Below the pieces are notes generated by a model. That model saw nothing but the letters and a program-made list of their open reading frames with translations. It made no database searches and was not told the DNA's origin. Below are positions 51,811 through 64,000 of a stretch of DNA of 64,000 bases, one piece after another (positions within the stretch are counted from its first letter, which is position 1; every line of letters starts with the position of its first letter). Position numbers and translations under genes: made by a program. The stretch covers positions 1 to 64,000 of the forward strand of contig CANNZV010001601.1 of NCBI GenBank assembly GCA_947561585.1, read 5' to 3'. Source of the stretch: Caprella mutica. Lineage: Eukaryota > Arthropoda > Malacostraca > Amphipoda > Caprellidae.

Positions 51811-52090
51811 TATGACACCTACAACTCACTTCAGAAGAGAGAGGATGGTATGACACCTACAACTCACTTCAGAAGGAGAGGATGGTATGACACCTACAAC
51901 TCACTTCAGAAGAGAGAGGATGGTTTGACACCTACAACTCACTTCAGAAGGAGAGGATGGTATGACACCTACAACTCACTTCAGAAGAGAGAGGATGGTA
52001 TGACACCTACAACTCACTTCAGAAGGAGAGGATGGTATGACACCTACAACTCACTTCAGAATAGAGAGGATGGTATATGACACTTACAAC
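51811..52090. repeat. Dimeric 37/38-bp tandem array (75-bp period)
   Basis: TATGACACCT starts copies at 51811, 51849, 51886, (51924), 51961, 51999 and 52036, so steps alternate 38 and 37. The alternation comes from AGAAGAGAGAGG versus AGAAGGAGAGG. The 75-bp dimer is a multiple of 3 and yields a 25-residue repeat (MTPTTHFRRRGWYDTYNSLQ plus KREDG) in a plus frame 51793-52080. It has no recognised homologue and is probably non-coding. Confidence 0.93.
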
Positions 52091-53567
52091 TCACTTCAAA
52101 GTTCTTCTTTGGATAATTTTATTTCTGAATATCAGTTTCAAAATAATTTATTTCACCATTTCAGTCGAATGCGTCCTGTAAGATGTCTTGTCTGAGTTTC
52201 ATACACAAATAGATTTAAAAGAATCCATTTCAGTTATGTTTAACCAAGCTATAAGATAGTGAGATACTAAATTAGATTAATATTATTTTCCAATGAATAA
52301 TATTATAAGTCAGATCTAATTATATAGTTTAGTCTTTGTATTTCATTTTTATGTACGTTAATTATGATTTTTTAAATAATTTATTAACAAATTCTTTTGC
52401 GTTAATTTACGTAAGGTGCAAATTGTGATATTTTTAACTCATTCAACCAATTGCAATAAAAAAGAAACTCTCTTAATTCTTATATTTATTTACCTTTCTT
52501 TGGAATAAAATAGAAGAGATATAAAGATTTATTATCCCATAATAGGAACAATCGGCCTCTTGTTATATTGCATAAAAACTTTAATATGTCTCTTTTTTTA
52601 ATGGAACTTTTATTGATACAATATTTCAAACTATCGAATGATTGCAACATTTAACTTTTACTTGGTAATTCAATTGAAGCCAAGAGCAAGCATAATATTG
52701 TATAATTTCCAGATATTTTACATCGAAAATAGTTATACAACGAAAATAAAATCGTTAATAATCATCAATTAACCTTAAAGGTTATATAGCATGTACATGA
52801 AACATTGTATTATTTATTCAAACATTGCATTTTATAAAAGACATTCCCAACGATAATATCTGAACGATAAAAACCTCCAGGATAAAATACGATCAATAGT
52901 GAGCGTAATCGACAACAATGGACGATTTACCGATCATAAATTTTCCAGCCTGGTTATTGGTTTGGCCCATTCATTATTTTCTTCTTTCATACTATTCTTT
53001 GCCGGAGTTTCTGCTTGAGAATAAAAAAAGAATATAGTCTTTTTAAATAAAGGTGAATGTACTTTGTTTATAAAGTGACTTTGTTCTTTCAGTGTTGGTG
53101 TCAGAAATCCCCTAATGTGATTGCATGCAGTGCCTTTCCTCGGAGTGCATTATAGAAAGTTCTCCTTTGTATCTCAGCCACGCACTCCCTGGTATTTTCT
53201 TGAGAGCTTTTCTCTGAAAGCTTCGTGAAGCTGAGATAAGAATTTGAAATGAAGTTATTCAAGTTATTTCAATGAGTGTTCTTCTTCCTTCTGTAGCAGC
53301 ACTGTGAGCGACTGATGTCATAGACAAGGCATCGATAATATTATGAGCAATACAAGAGGCAAGTAATTGGGGAACAATAGCCAGGAGGAACAATGGGTTC
53401 TCGAGTATTAATTGTTATCATCTCCAGTTATTAGACCCACCGATTGATTCATCCTAATTGGATGCAAATATGATGTCGAATTGAACTGAAATTCAAACAA
53501 TATTACTTCATTGAATCACAAATCTCCAAAGAAATCTGATTAAGAATAATAACGATTTATTAATCAA
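52091..53567. other. AT-rich DNA without recognisable genes
   Basis: No gene, array or element recognised. Confidence 0.55.
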
Positions 53568-54403
53568 TACAGGGTCTTGTATTACCCACAAAAAAATGTA
53601 CCAAACTTTAAATTCGTATATTTCAACCACTATAGAAGGTACAGGTTTCTTTCATGTATCATTTTGTTTGGTCAACCCTTCTCCATTGACAGTTTACAGA
53701 TAGATTTTCATGAACTTTTAATCATTTTTGTGATTATAACAACAACTTAATTGATGGGTGGTGCAAATAGTCAGAAAACAGACAATGAAGTAAGTCCAGA
53801 CAATAAAAATATCGATCGTTATTAGACAAAATCCCCATTGATAAAAACTGACTAATTTCTAGGTTTTAAGAATATTCATATAACTATTCCTTCTATAAAA
53901 TATTGACAATCTGGTGAAAAGTGTTTAAGTGCAAAAAGGAAGGCAACAGGTTAAAATTTGCTGAACAAAATTGATTTTGTCTTCAGATCGTACTATCTTC
54001 TTGCGACCTGAACTACCCTAGCTTGTTAAAATTCAAACTTGTGCTTTTATTTTTGTACTTAAACAATTTTCTCCAGATTTTCCATATTTTATAAAAGGAA
54101 TAGTTATGTATATGAATATTCTCAAAACCTAGAAATAACCCTTTTATTATGAATTTTTTTTTGTCTAATAAATATATTTTTAATGCTTGAACTTACTTCA
54201 TGATCCGTTTTCTGACCATGTGCACCACTCATAAAGTGAGTCGTTGTTATATTCAAAAAATATATGAAAATATATGAAAATTTGACTATGGGTAGAGAAG
54301 GAATCAACAAACAAAATGATACTTGAAAGAAAACTGTACCTTTAATAGTTTTTGAAATATACGAATTTATAGTAGGGTACACTTTTTTGTGGGTCATCCT
54401 GTA
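53568..54403. mobile_element. Foldback (long inverted repeat) element, 836 bp
   Basis: The left end, TACAGGGTCTTGTATTACCC, and the right end, read in reverse complement as TACAGGATGACCCACAAAAA, pair through arms of roughly 400 bp. Internal matches include AATTCGTATATTTCAA, TATCATTTTGTTTG, GGTCAGAAAAC-like and AATATTCATATA segments in the same order. The centre is about 53966-54020. TA at each end with CAGG termini fits a TA-target, Tc1/mariner-like non-autonomous element. No transposase frame is present. The arms are clearly diverged, so the element is old. Confidence 0.75.
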
Positions 54404-57400
54404 TAAGGTTTGATATTTTTAGTGAACAACAAACTGACTTATTTATTTGATTAGGAGGAATTGGTCATAAAAAGACAAATTAATTAGGTAGTCATGTCAA
54501 AAAGTTTAATCCCAATTGTTACTGTAAGACCCAATAAAACAAACTCAGTAGCAGTGAGTGGCCTTATTTCTCTTAATGTGAAACCGTATCGTTATTTTGG
54601 AATGAGTAAAACAAATTAAAACTGAAATGTATCATGACTCTACATTTATGATTTGTTTAATATGATGAGAGATAAATAGAATTCATTTTATATTTATGTC
54701 ATTAATCAACAAAAAATTTAAAGTATTAACAATAAGAATTTAGCAATTGAAACGTATTAAACAATTTTCAAACAAAAGAAACATATTTTAATATGTATTT
54801 ATAATGCATTTCAAAGATATTTTGACCATCTGGAAATTAAACGTAACTCCAGGATTTGAATAATGAGTATTCATTGTATATTACAACAATCTTCATTCAA
54901 ACAAATACACTATAATTTTCAATATAACTCTCACAATTTACTATGATTTTAAAACTAAACATTTCACTGGAAAGAATCGTTGTTATTTAACCAAACACAT
55001 GGAGTACGAATAATTCTAAGAATAATATAACACTAAATCTTTCATTATGAAAAGCCATATCATATATTTATATAACAATTTACAACTGCTCTCATCATTA
55101 TGTATAAAAATACACTAATTTTAAATATTAAACATAAAATAAATATGGTTGGTATGGTAAAAGGTTGATATGGTGAAAAGAAAGGGAATATAGAAATTCG
55201 AAAAAACTGAATGGAAATAGAAGAAGTTTTACGTATTTTAAATACCTTGAAATAAAAGAAGAAATATAAATAATTTTTGTAGAACTATAATGTATGTAAA
55301 CTTAATGTATATCTAAATATTTACTAAATCTTTCTAAATACGAAAAAATATAATATACTATAATTATAGAGGTGAAAAATAATAGAATCAAAATAAATTA
55401 GAATAATTAAAATTAAAGATAATAGAAATAAATAATAATTAATTTGAAAAATAATAATATAAACAAAAATAACAATAACACTAAAAGTAAAAGTGAACTG
55501 TAAAAATAACATTTGATAAAATTCAATTATTATAAAACTGTACTGCATAAAGTCTATTGTTTTATACACCTTTTTCTGAAGGCTATACTAATATAAACGA
55601 GTGAGGCTGGTAAATTAATGGAGTTATTTCTTCCATTAATTTGCATGCTAATTAGCAATCTCAATGTTAATAACACGGAAGGTATTGAGTTTTATTTAAA
55701 ACTAATTATACATTATTTCAATGAATATCATTATTGTATTTTATTATATTAAATATTCAAACAAAATGATTCAATGCTTTTTTAAAGAATTTACATTATT
55801 TACAATAATTGAAGCATATAAATTAAATAAAATCAAAATTATTCTTGATTTCAAAATATTTTCCTAGAATTTACGTATAATAATTTTTAACCTTACCAGT
55901 TTAAGAGGATTTTTCATTTGAATTATAAAACGTTTGTGTCGAAACCAAAGTTAAATATATCATTAACGTAAAAAAAATTAAATACAAGGGACTGGAAGAA
56001 GCAGTCAGAAAGGAGAGTAACTCCATATTTATTTTGAAAACAAAAGAAATGTCACAAAAACATTTCACGGTAAATACTTTTCTTTAAACCAAACTCCAAA
56101 CTATAAGAAGGAAACAAAAAATAGCACACAGTATTTTTTGTGAAGATAACGTATCGGAAAGTTGAAACAGAAAGTCAGTGCATCGAGAAATTTCATCGGA
56201 AGAGCATTACTGAAGGAAAAACGCTTTCCTCGACATGAGAAGAGAAACTTGTAAGACTCTGAATAGAGACCAGATTTGATGCAACTTGCTACCCAGGGAG
56301 AAAGTTATGCCCATAAGACATTAGGAAATGTTTCCTTCTTATTTTCAGTTGAACCGCAATAATTTTCTTTTGGGAGGTGAAATGATAGTTTACATACAAA
56401 CAGAAAATATAGATTAATATAATGGTTTTAGATTCAACTTACGAATATAAAAACAAAGAAATAGTTTCGCAAGAAGCGTTTAATTTTATTGTTCTTTACA
56501 TAAATACTTAGGTATTTTCTCTAGAAAAAAATTATGTGTAAGATTCAGATGAACTAAACGTATTTTTTGTGTATACTAAATTATTTTTAAATGATAGTAA
56601 ATAAAATTTAATTTGAGAAATTTGTAAATTATTAAATAATCTAAATTTTATATAAAATTGAATTTAACAACACTAATAGACCATAATTACACTCTGTCTG
56701 CCTGTCTGTCTGTCTGTCGGTCAGTCTGTTCGAACTCTTTGATGAATAATTTCATCGAGAAAATAATTTTAGTTACAGTGTCATGGCTACTACAGTCACA
56801 CTAATATTAATGATTCTAAATGTTCCTAATTTTTACTCTTGAGAATAGAAAATAATTTTGTTAATAAAGTTTATGAGTGTTCCGCGAAATATACCGATTT
56901 GTATTATTTTAAGATTGTGATACGCGTTTTTGAGAATCATAAAATAACGGTGCCTATCTCTAGGTTACCACTAAAATATAGGGATCCTGAACAGTGAACA
57001 CGCACAGCGCAATCTCAAGATAGCGCAAAATTGGTATATTACGTGAAACGTATGTTTTAATAATACGTTTTGCACTTATTTATAACCCAAAGCACATTAA
57101 ACTATTTAATCGTGATGTTATCTGCAAGTAATTATAATAAGAATTAAAATTATCTTGGATGAAGAAAAATATCATCTTCAGAAACTTAAATCTTCTCCAA
57201 TTATATGAATACATTCTACCATTCACATAACATAATATAATTTATCCTTTCACTATCAATCTCACAGATAGTCAGATTTAAAATAGCAAATCTCCTATAA
57301 ATATATAAACATAATCATTTTAAAATAGAATAAAAGTAATTATATATATGTCAAGAAAATTAGTGATGAACAAAAGAATACTTTCATTTAATAAAATCAT

Positions 57401-57491
57401 TATTGAATGAATCATATATGAATAATAAATATTTGCATTATAAATATCCGAACAATTGATGTATTTGGTCATATTTACAACGTAAATAATC
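54404..57491. other. Very AT-rich DNA without recognisable genes
   Basis: No gene recognised. A short microsatellite of GTCT steps lies at 56697-56732. ATTTGCATGCTAATTAG at about 55640 combines an octamer with a homeodomain-type word. The minus frame at 55324-55569 is an AT-composition artefact. Confidence 0.5.
56697..56732. repeat. GTCT microsatellite
   Basis: An imperfect run, GTCTGCCTGTCTGTCTGTCT and neighbours, of about nine tetranucleotide steps. Ordinary simple repeat. Confidence 0.9.
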
Positions 57492-60400
57492 ACTCAATGA
57501 TAAGAGGTTCTTAAAATTAAATGATAACAATTCAATGATAAGTAGTCAATGATAACAATTCAATGATAACAAGTCAATGATAACAATTCAATGATAACAA
57601 TTCAATGATAACAAGTCAATGATAACAAGTCAATGATAACAAGTCAATGATAACAAGCCAATGATAACAAGTCAATGATAACAAGTCAATGATAACAATT
57701 CAATGATAACAATTCAATGATAACAAATCAGTGATAACAATTCAATGATAACAATTCAATGATAACAATTCAATGATAACAAGTCAATGATAACAAGTCA
57801 ATGATAACAAGTCAATGATAACAATTCAATGATAACAATTCAATGATAACAAGTCAATGATAACAAGTCAATGATAACAAGTCAATGATAACAAGCCAAT
57901 GATAACAAGTCAATGATAACAAGTCAATGATAACAATTCAATGATAACAATTCAATGATAACAAGTCAGTGATAACAATTCAATGATAACAAGTCAATGA
58001 TAACAATTCAATGATAACAATTCAATGATAACAATTCAATGATAACAAGTCCATGATAATAATTCAATGATAACAAGTCAATGATAACAATTCAATGATA
58101 ACAATTCAATGATAACAAGTCAATGATAACAAGTCAATGATAACAAGTCAATGATAACAAGCCAATGATAACAAGTCAATGATAACAAGTCAATGATAAC
58201 AATTCAATGATAACAATTCAATGATAACAAGTCAGTGATAACAATTCAATGATAACAATTCAATGATAACAATTCAATGATAACAAGTCAATGATAACAA
58301 GTCAATGATAACAATTCAATGATAACAAGTCAATGATAACAAATCAATAATAACAATTCAATGATAACAAGTCAATGATAACAAGTCAATGATAACAAGT
58401 CAATGATAACAAGTCAATGATAACAAGTCAATGATAACAAGTCAATGATAACAGGTCAATGATAACAATTCAATGATAACAATTCAATGATAACAAGCCA
58501 ATGATAACAAGTCAATGATAACAAGTCAATGATAACAATTCAATGATAACAATTCAATGATAACAATTCAATGATAACAATTCAATGATAACAATGCAAT
58601 GATAACAATTCAATGATAACAAGTCAATGTTAACAAATCAATGATAACAAGTCAATGATAACAAGCCAATGATAACAAGTCAATGATAACAAGTCAATGA
58701 TAACAAGTCAATGATAACAAGTCAATGATAACAAGCCAATGATAACAATTCAATGATAACAAGCCAATGATAACAATTCAATGATAACAAGTCAATGATA
58801 ACAAGTCAATGATAACAAGCCAATGATAACAAGTCAATGATAACAATTCAATGATAACAAGTCAATGATAACAAGTCAATAATAACAATTCAATGATAAC
58901 AAGTCAATGATAACAAGTCAATGATAACAAGTCAATGATAACAAGTCAATGATAACAAGCCAATGATAACAATTCAATGATAACAAGTCAATGATAACAA
59001 GTCAATGATAACAAGTCAATGATAACAAGTCAATGATAACAAGTCAATGATAACAAGTCAATGATAACAAGTCAATGATAACAATTCAATGATAACAATT
59101 CAATGATAACAATTCAATGATAACAATTCAATGATAACAAGTCAATGATAACAAGTCAATGATAACAAGTCAATGATAACAAGCCAATGATAACAAGTCA
59201 ATGATAACAATTCAATGATAACAAGTCAATGATAACAAGTCAATAATAACAATTAAATGATAACAATTCAATGATAACAAGTCAATGATAACAAGCCAAT
59301 TATAACAATTCAATGATAACAAGCCAATGATAACAATTCAATGATAACAATTCAATGATAACAAGTCAATGATAACAAGTCAATGATAACAAGTCAATGA
59401 TAACAATTCAATGATAACAATTCAACGATAACAAGTCAATGATAACAAGTCAATGATAACAATTCAATGATAACAAGTCAATGATAACAAGTCAATGATA
59501 ACAATTCGATGATAACAATTCAATGATAACAATTCAATGATAACAATTCAATGATAACAATTCAATGATTACAAGTCAATGATAACAAGTCAATGATAAC
59601 AAGTCAATAATAACAAGCCAATGATAACAAGTCAATGATAACAAGTCAATGATAACAAGTCAATGATAACAATTCAATGATAACAATTCAATGATAAGAA
59701 GTCAATGATAACAATTCAATGATAACAATTCAATGATAACAATTCAATGATAACAATTCAATGATAACAATTCAATGATAACAATTCAATGATAACAATT
59801 CAATGATAACAAGTCAATGATAACAATTCAATGATAACAATTCAATGATAACAAGTCAATGATAACAAGTCAATGATAACAAGTCAATGATAACAAGCCA
59901 ATGATAACAAGTCAATGATAACAATTCAATGATAACAAGTCAATGATAACAAGTCAATAATAACAAGTCAATGATAACAAGTCAATGATAACAAGTCAAT
60001 GATAACAAGTCAATGATAACAAGTCAATGATAACAAGCCAATGATAACAATTCAATGATAACAAGCCAATGATAACAATTCAATGATAACAATTCAATGA
60101 TAACAAGTCAATGATAACAAGTCAATGATAACAATTCAATGATAACAATTCAATGATAACAATTCAATGATAACAATTCAATGATAACAAGTCAATGATA
60201 ACAAGTTAATGATAACAATTCAATGATAACAATTCAATGATAACAATTCAATGATAACAATTCAATGATAACAAGTCAATGATAACAATTCAATGATAAC
60301 AATTCAATGATAACAATTCAATGATAACAATTCAATGATAACAATTCAATGATAACAATTCAATGATAACAAGTCAATGATAACAAGTCAATGATAACAA

Positions 60401-61756
60401 GTCAATGATAACAAGCCAATGATAACAAGTCAATGATAACAAGTCAATGATAACAAGTCAATGATAACAAGTCAATGATAACAATTCAATGATAACAATT
60501 CAATGATAACAATTTAATGATAACAATTCAATGATAACAAGTCAATGATAACAAGTCAATGATAACAAGTCAATGATAACAAGCCAATGATAACAAGTCA
60601 ATGATAACAAGTCAATGATAACAATTCAATGATAACAAGTCAATGATAACAAGTCAATGATAACAATTCAATGATAACAATTCAATGATAACAATTCAAT
60701 GATAACAAGTCAATGATAACAAGTCAATGATAACAAGTCAATGATAACAATTCAATGATAACAATTCAATGATAACAATTCAATGATAACAAGTCAAAGA
60801 TAACAATTCAATGATAACAATTCAATGATAACAAGTCAATGATAACAAGTCAATGATAACAAGCTAATGATAACAATTCAATGATAACAATTCAATGATA
60901 ACAAGCCAATGATAACAATTCAATGATAACAATTCAATGATAACAAGTCAATGATAACAAGTCAATGATAACAATTCAATGATAACAAGTCAATGATAAC
61001 AATTCAATGATAACAATTCAATGATAACAATTCAATGATAACAATTCAATGATAACAATTCAATGATGACAATTCAATGATAACAATTCAATGATAACAA
61101 GTCAATGATAACAATTCAATGATAACAATTCAATGATAACAATTCAATGATAACAATTCAGTGATAATAATTCAATGATAACAAGTCAATGATAACAAGT
61201 CAATGATAACAAGTCAATGATAACAAGTCAATGATAACAAGTCAATGATAACAAGTCAATGATAACAAGTCAATGATAACAAGTCAATGATAACAAGTCA
61301 ATGATAACAAGTCAATGATAACAAGTCAATGATAACAATTCAATGATAACAAGTCAATGATAACAATTCAATGATAACAAGTCAATGATAACAAGTCAAT
61401 GATAACAATTCAATGATAACAAATCAATGATAACAAGTCAATGATAACAAGTCAATGATAACAAGTCAATGATAACAAGTCAATAATAACAGGTCAATGA
61501 TGACAAGTCAATGATAACAAGTCAATGATAACAAGTCAATAATAACAAGTCAATGATGACAAGTCAATGATAACAAGTCAATGATAACAAGTCAATAATA
61601 ACAAGTCAATGATAACAAGTCAAAGATAACAAGTCAATGATAACAATTCAATGATAACAAGTCAATGATAACAAGTCAATGATAACAATTCAAAGATAAC
61701 AAGTCAATGATAACAAGTCAATGATAACAAGTCAATGATAACAAGTCAATGATAAC
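57492..61756. repeat. 14-bp tandem array (~300 copies)
   Basis: The unit is AATGATAACAAGTC or AATGATAACAATTC, with AAGCC and other rare variants. The left edge (CACTCAATGATAAGAGGTTC) is degenerate; the right edge ends at GATAACTAGG. Every intact unit contains TGATAA, a consensus GATA-factor word. The two main unit types are intermixed in runs, and longer patterns recur, suggesting block duplications that I did not map. No long open frames. Confidence 0.98.
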
Positions 61757-62047
61757 TAGGAAAAGTAAGTCAAATACTTATATGCATTACCGTAGACTTT
61801 AATTATATTTTACATTACTTGAACAGAAATTTATTATTCATATTAATATTAAAATGTTCATTTAAAGTCAATGATTATCACTAAATATATTCTCCAAAGT
61901 ATATGTATTAAGAAAATTAAAACTTCATTGTTCTAGCGATCACATTTAGTCTCTTAAAATGATAATGATGACTGATTTGTGGAAAGTAAATAGTTAATTG
62001 GTATGAAGAAATTATCATTCGATATTAGTGGTAGAATATCTGAACCA
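61757..62047. other. Right flank of the 14-bp array
   Basis: TTACCGTAGACTTTAAT at 61787-61803 is a 17-base exact match to the unit of the 53-bp array at 9.2-10.0 kb. Otherwise AT-rich and featureless. Confidence 0.6.
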
Positions 62048-62217
62048 TAGGGTAAGTTACGAATTATCGTTCAGTAGTACATCTTCGGTCATATAAGAAA
62101 AAAACAATATAAAATTATTATTATTAAATAGCACTCTGTAATAATAATAATTTTTATATCGTTTTTTCTTATATGACCGAAGATGTACTACTGACCGATA
62201 ATTCATAACTTACCCTA
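62048..62217. mobile_element. 170-bp hairpin element (MITE-like)
   Basis: The left arm (62048-62126) begins TAGGGTAAGTTACGAATTAT. The right arm (62139-62217) is nearly its full reverse complement, ending ATTCATAACTTACCCTA. The loop is about 12 bases. Shared words include AGTAGTACATCTTCGGTCAT and ATAAGAAAAAA. The arms differ at only a few positions, so a transcript would fold into an almost perfect ~79-bp hairpin. A fragment of the same family occurs at 4679-4700. Confidence 0.85.
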
Positions 62218-64000
62218 GATTGTAGTTTTATTAGATTGATTATAATCAAGTAATCAATTGATTTGTATCTGATAGTACATCTGTGAGTGACTAGTGGAGC
62301 ATATGGAAAAAATGAATTGAAAGCGTAAAGAAATGAAAAGATGGCAAGATAGAATATTATTTAATAAATAATATCAATTAATAACATTCCAAATAAGATA
62401 TGTATGAAAATGCTCAAATATTTGTCAATAATAACTGTATGACAACTGTAATAATTTCCAAACGATTATAAATTACTCAAGAATTATTCGTATGTTACAT
62501 TAATGTAAAAAGAAAATCATAAATGTAGAATGATATTAAATATGAATTTTCTATGGTTTTCTTCGGAATATTTATTAATCTGTAATTAATTGATAAAATT
62601 CATCAGAATTAATTAATTGAATTAAATAAACCTGAGGGGAGAGAATATTTTTCCATAGAAGTCTATTTTAGATTCATTTTTATATGATTTCACAAAAGAT
62701 TTATTAATTCATCTATTGAATCGAAACAATTAATTACATTGCCTTTCGATCAAAGAAAAACATTTTACTGGTTTATTTTTATTAACATTAACTGGCCAAT
62801 GCTACCTGTTTCAGAAAATGACGGATCGAAGAGTTTTGTATAAAATGTTATATTAAAAATAAACTTTCTTCTGATTAAAAAAGTACAGGAAAATAGTGAT
62901 TTGAATAAAATCGATGAACAAAGAGTTAATTCATTGATGACATATATATGGAAAATAAATTGAATATAGAATATTAAACATTCAAAATCATAAAATTCGT
63001 TTTTAGGTAGAAACAAGGAAGAACGATATTATATTTCTAAATGTTCTTCACAAGTCTTATTATAACTTTATAAATCAATATGAAGTTTAATGCTATCCCA
63101 TTGGAAATATGACAGATGCCTAATTTTTTTATTGCTCGTTGCCAACCAAGTGATGAATAACTTCGAATTATGTCCATCAGTTCAAATTCTCAGTATTCAG
63201 AAGACCACATTTTTAAAACTTCAGTGAGCTAAATAACTACCAAATAAATAACTTCCAAATAAATAACTACCAAATAAATAACTACCAAATAAATAACTAC
63301 CAAATAACTTACTCACTAAAGGTATATGAGATGAGATAAAAGGCTCGAAAATTTTGATAGTTGTACGAATTATTTAATCAATTAATTAATTATAGAACAT
63401 CAAATATATTATATTTGAATTAAATATACACGGGCTTGGAGTTTTGAATATACGCTTTACATCCAATAATTAAATATCTATTGTATGCTAAAATGCTACC
63501 GAATTTACTGAATTAATAACTTGATTAGCTAAATATTCAGGCACGGACACGTACAGTGGATATATAAATCACCCAAATAGCGACGTGAAAACGACGAGAA
63601 AACGAATATTATTGTAATATTCTTATAAAACATGGTTGAAGAAAAGCATATTGAACAAAATAAATATAAAACATTTTTTATTACTTTTTTGAAATGAGCA
63701 ATAAAATAATCAACATTGGGCTTAAAGCATTACAAGCGTACACATTGATTCTAATAAATGAAAGCGTAAAGCGGTGGTTTAATTAAGGAAGATGTACGAA
63801 AATAACCTCACGAATCACATCATTTGACAAGGCACACACATGTAGTCTTAGGGAACATAAAGCGTAAACAAGTAACTGCAGGACTGAGTTATTTCAAATA
63901 AATTAGACAGGTTTATAGTCTTGCTTGAACGCTCGATTAGACCATCAATTCTTTGAAAAGTTTGTCGAAACTGCGAAGTTGTATTGTCTTGATAGCAATA
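62218..64000. other. AT-rich DNA without recognisable genes
   Basis: No gene recognised. The minus frame 62765-63016 has no domain and AT-driven composition. A small 15-bp array is listed separately. Confidence 0.5.
63228..63310. repeat. 15-bp tandem array (~5 copies)
   Basis: AAATAAATAACTACC recurs about five times, with one ACTTCC variant near the start. Edge units are partial. Ordinary short tandem repeat. Confidence 0.93.

Noticed and set aside
51522..51815. Plus-strand 97-codon frame as a small gene
   Set aside because: The opposite strand is open too over most of it and no domain is recognisable.
57492..61756. CRISPR-like array
   Set aside because: The 14-bp units are contiguous with no unique spacers, and the genome is animal.
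1..64000. tRNA, rRNA or other structural RNA genes
   Set aside because: No A/B-box pairs, cloverleaf-like segments or ribosomal RNA words were found on reading through both strands.

Overview
The window is animal, almost certainly insect, nuclear DNA. It is strongly AT-rich, has spliced coding exons with GT/AG borders, no bacterial gene order, and many tandem-repeat arrays and inverted-repeat elements. The only protein-coding gene I recognise is an NMDA-type ionotropic glutamate receptor subunit 2 (GluN2, insect Nmdar2), on the minus strand. The species is not readable from the sequence; a hemipteran-like genome is only a guess.

Three consecutive exons of the receptor are present, read right to left. 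Exon a (49344-47807) holds the likely start codon at 49112. Exon b is 46657-46479 and exon c is 3960-3755. Splice phases agree exactly: exon a ends after one base of a codon, exon b supplies the other two and ends in phase 0, and exon c starts in phase 0 and ends after two bases. Together they give the first part of the amino-terminal (LIVBP-like) domain. Ligand-binding, pore and C-terminal exons must lie beyond base 1. A good acceptor at 49346-49345 implies at least one further 5' exon beyond 49344.

Intron b-c is 42,518 bp (3961-46478), and somewhat over half of it is tandem arrays. Left to right these are: 50 bp x16 (6879-7700), 20 bp (8138-8937), 53 bp x15 (9202-10018), 29 bp x~96 (15879-18668), 73 bp x~8 (20458-21106), a 15.5 kb array of 22/24-bp units (21556-37062), 29 bp x5 (37920-38068), 24 bp x~71 (39651-41352) and 16 bp x~29 (42837-43303). 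Outside this intron are a 23-bp array (1-727), a 37/38-bp dimeric array (51811-52090), a 14-bp array of about 300 units (57492-61756) and a short 15-bp array (63228-63310). Dispersed elements include an 836-bp foldback element (53568-54403), a 170-bp hairpin element (62048-62217) and an interspersed repeat with four internal ~125-bp copies (38500-39025).

Most long open frames in the window come from arrays whose unit lacks stop codons and are not genes. The most interesting signals are: (i) a giant receptor intron built from many unrelated arrays, several with nested higher-order duplications; (ii) array units that carry consensus transcription-factor words, SOX-type CCATTGTT in most of the ~680 units of the 15.5 kb array and GATA-type TGATAA in three other arrays; and (iii) a long first coding exon whose open frame adds about 380 residues, with its own signal-like and membrane segments, ahead of the receptor domain.
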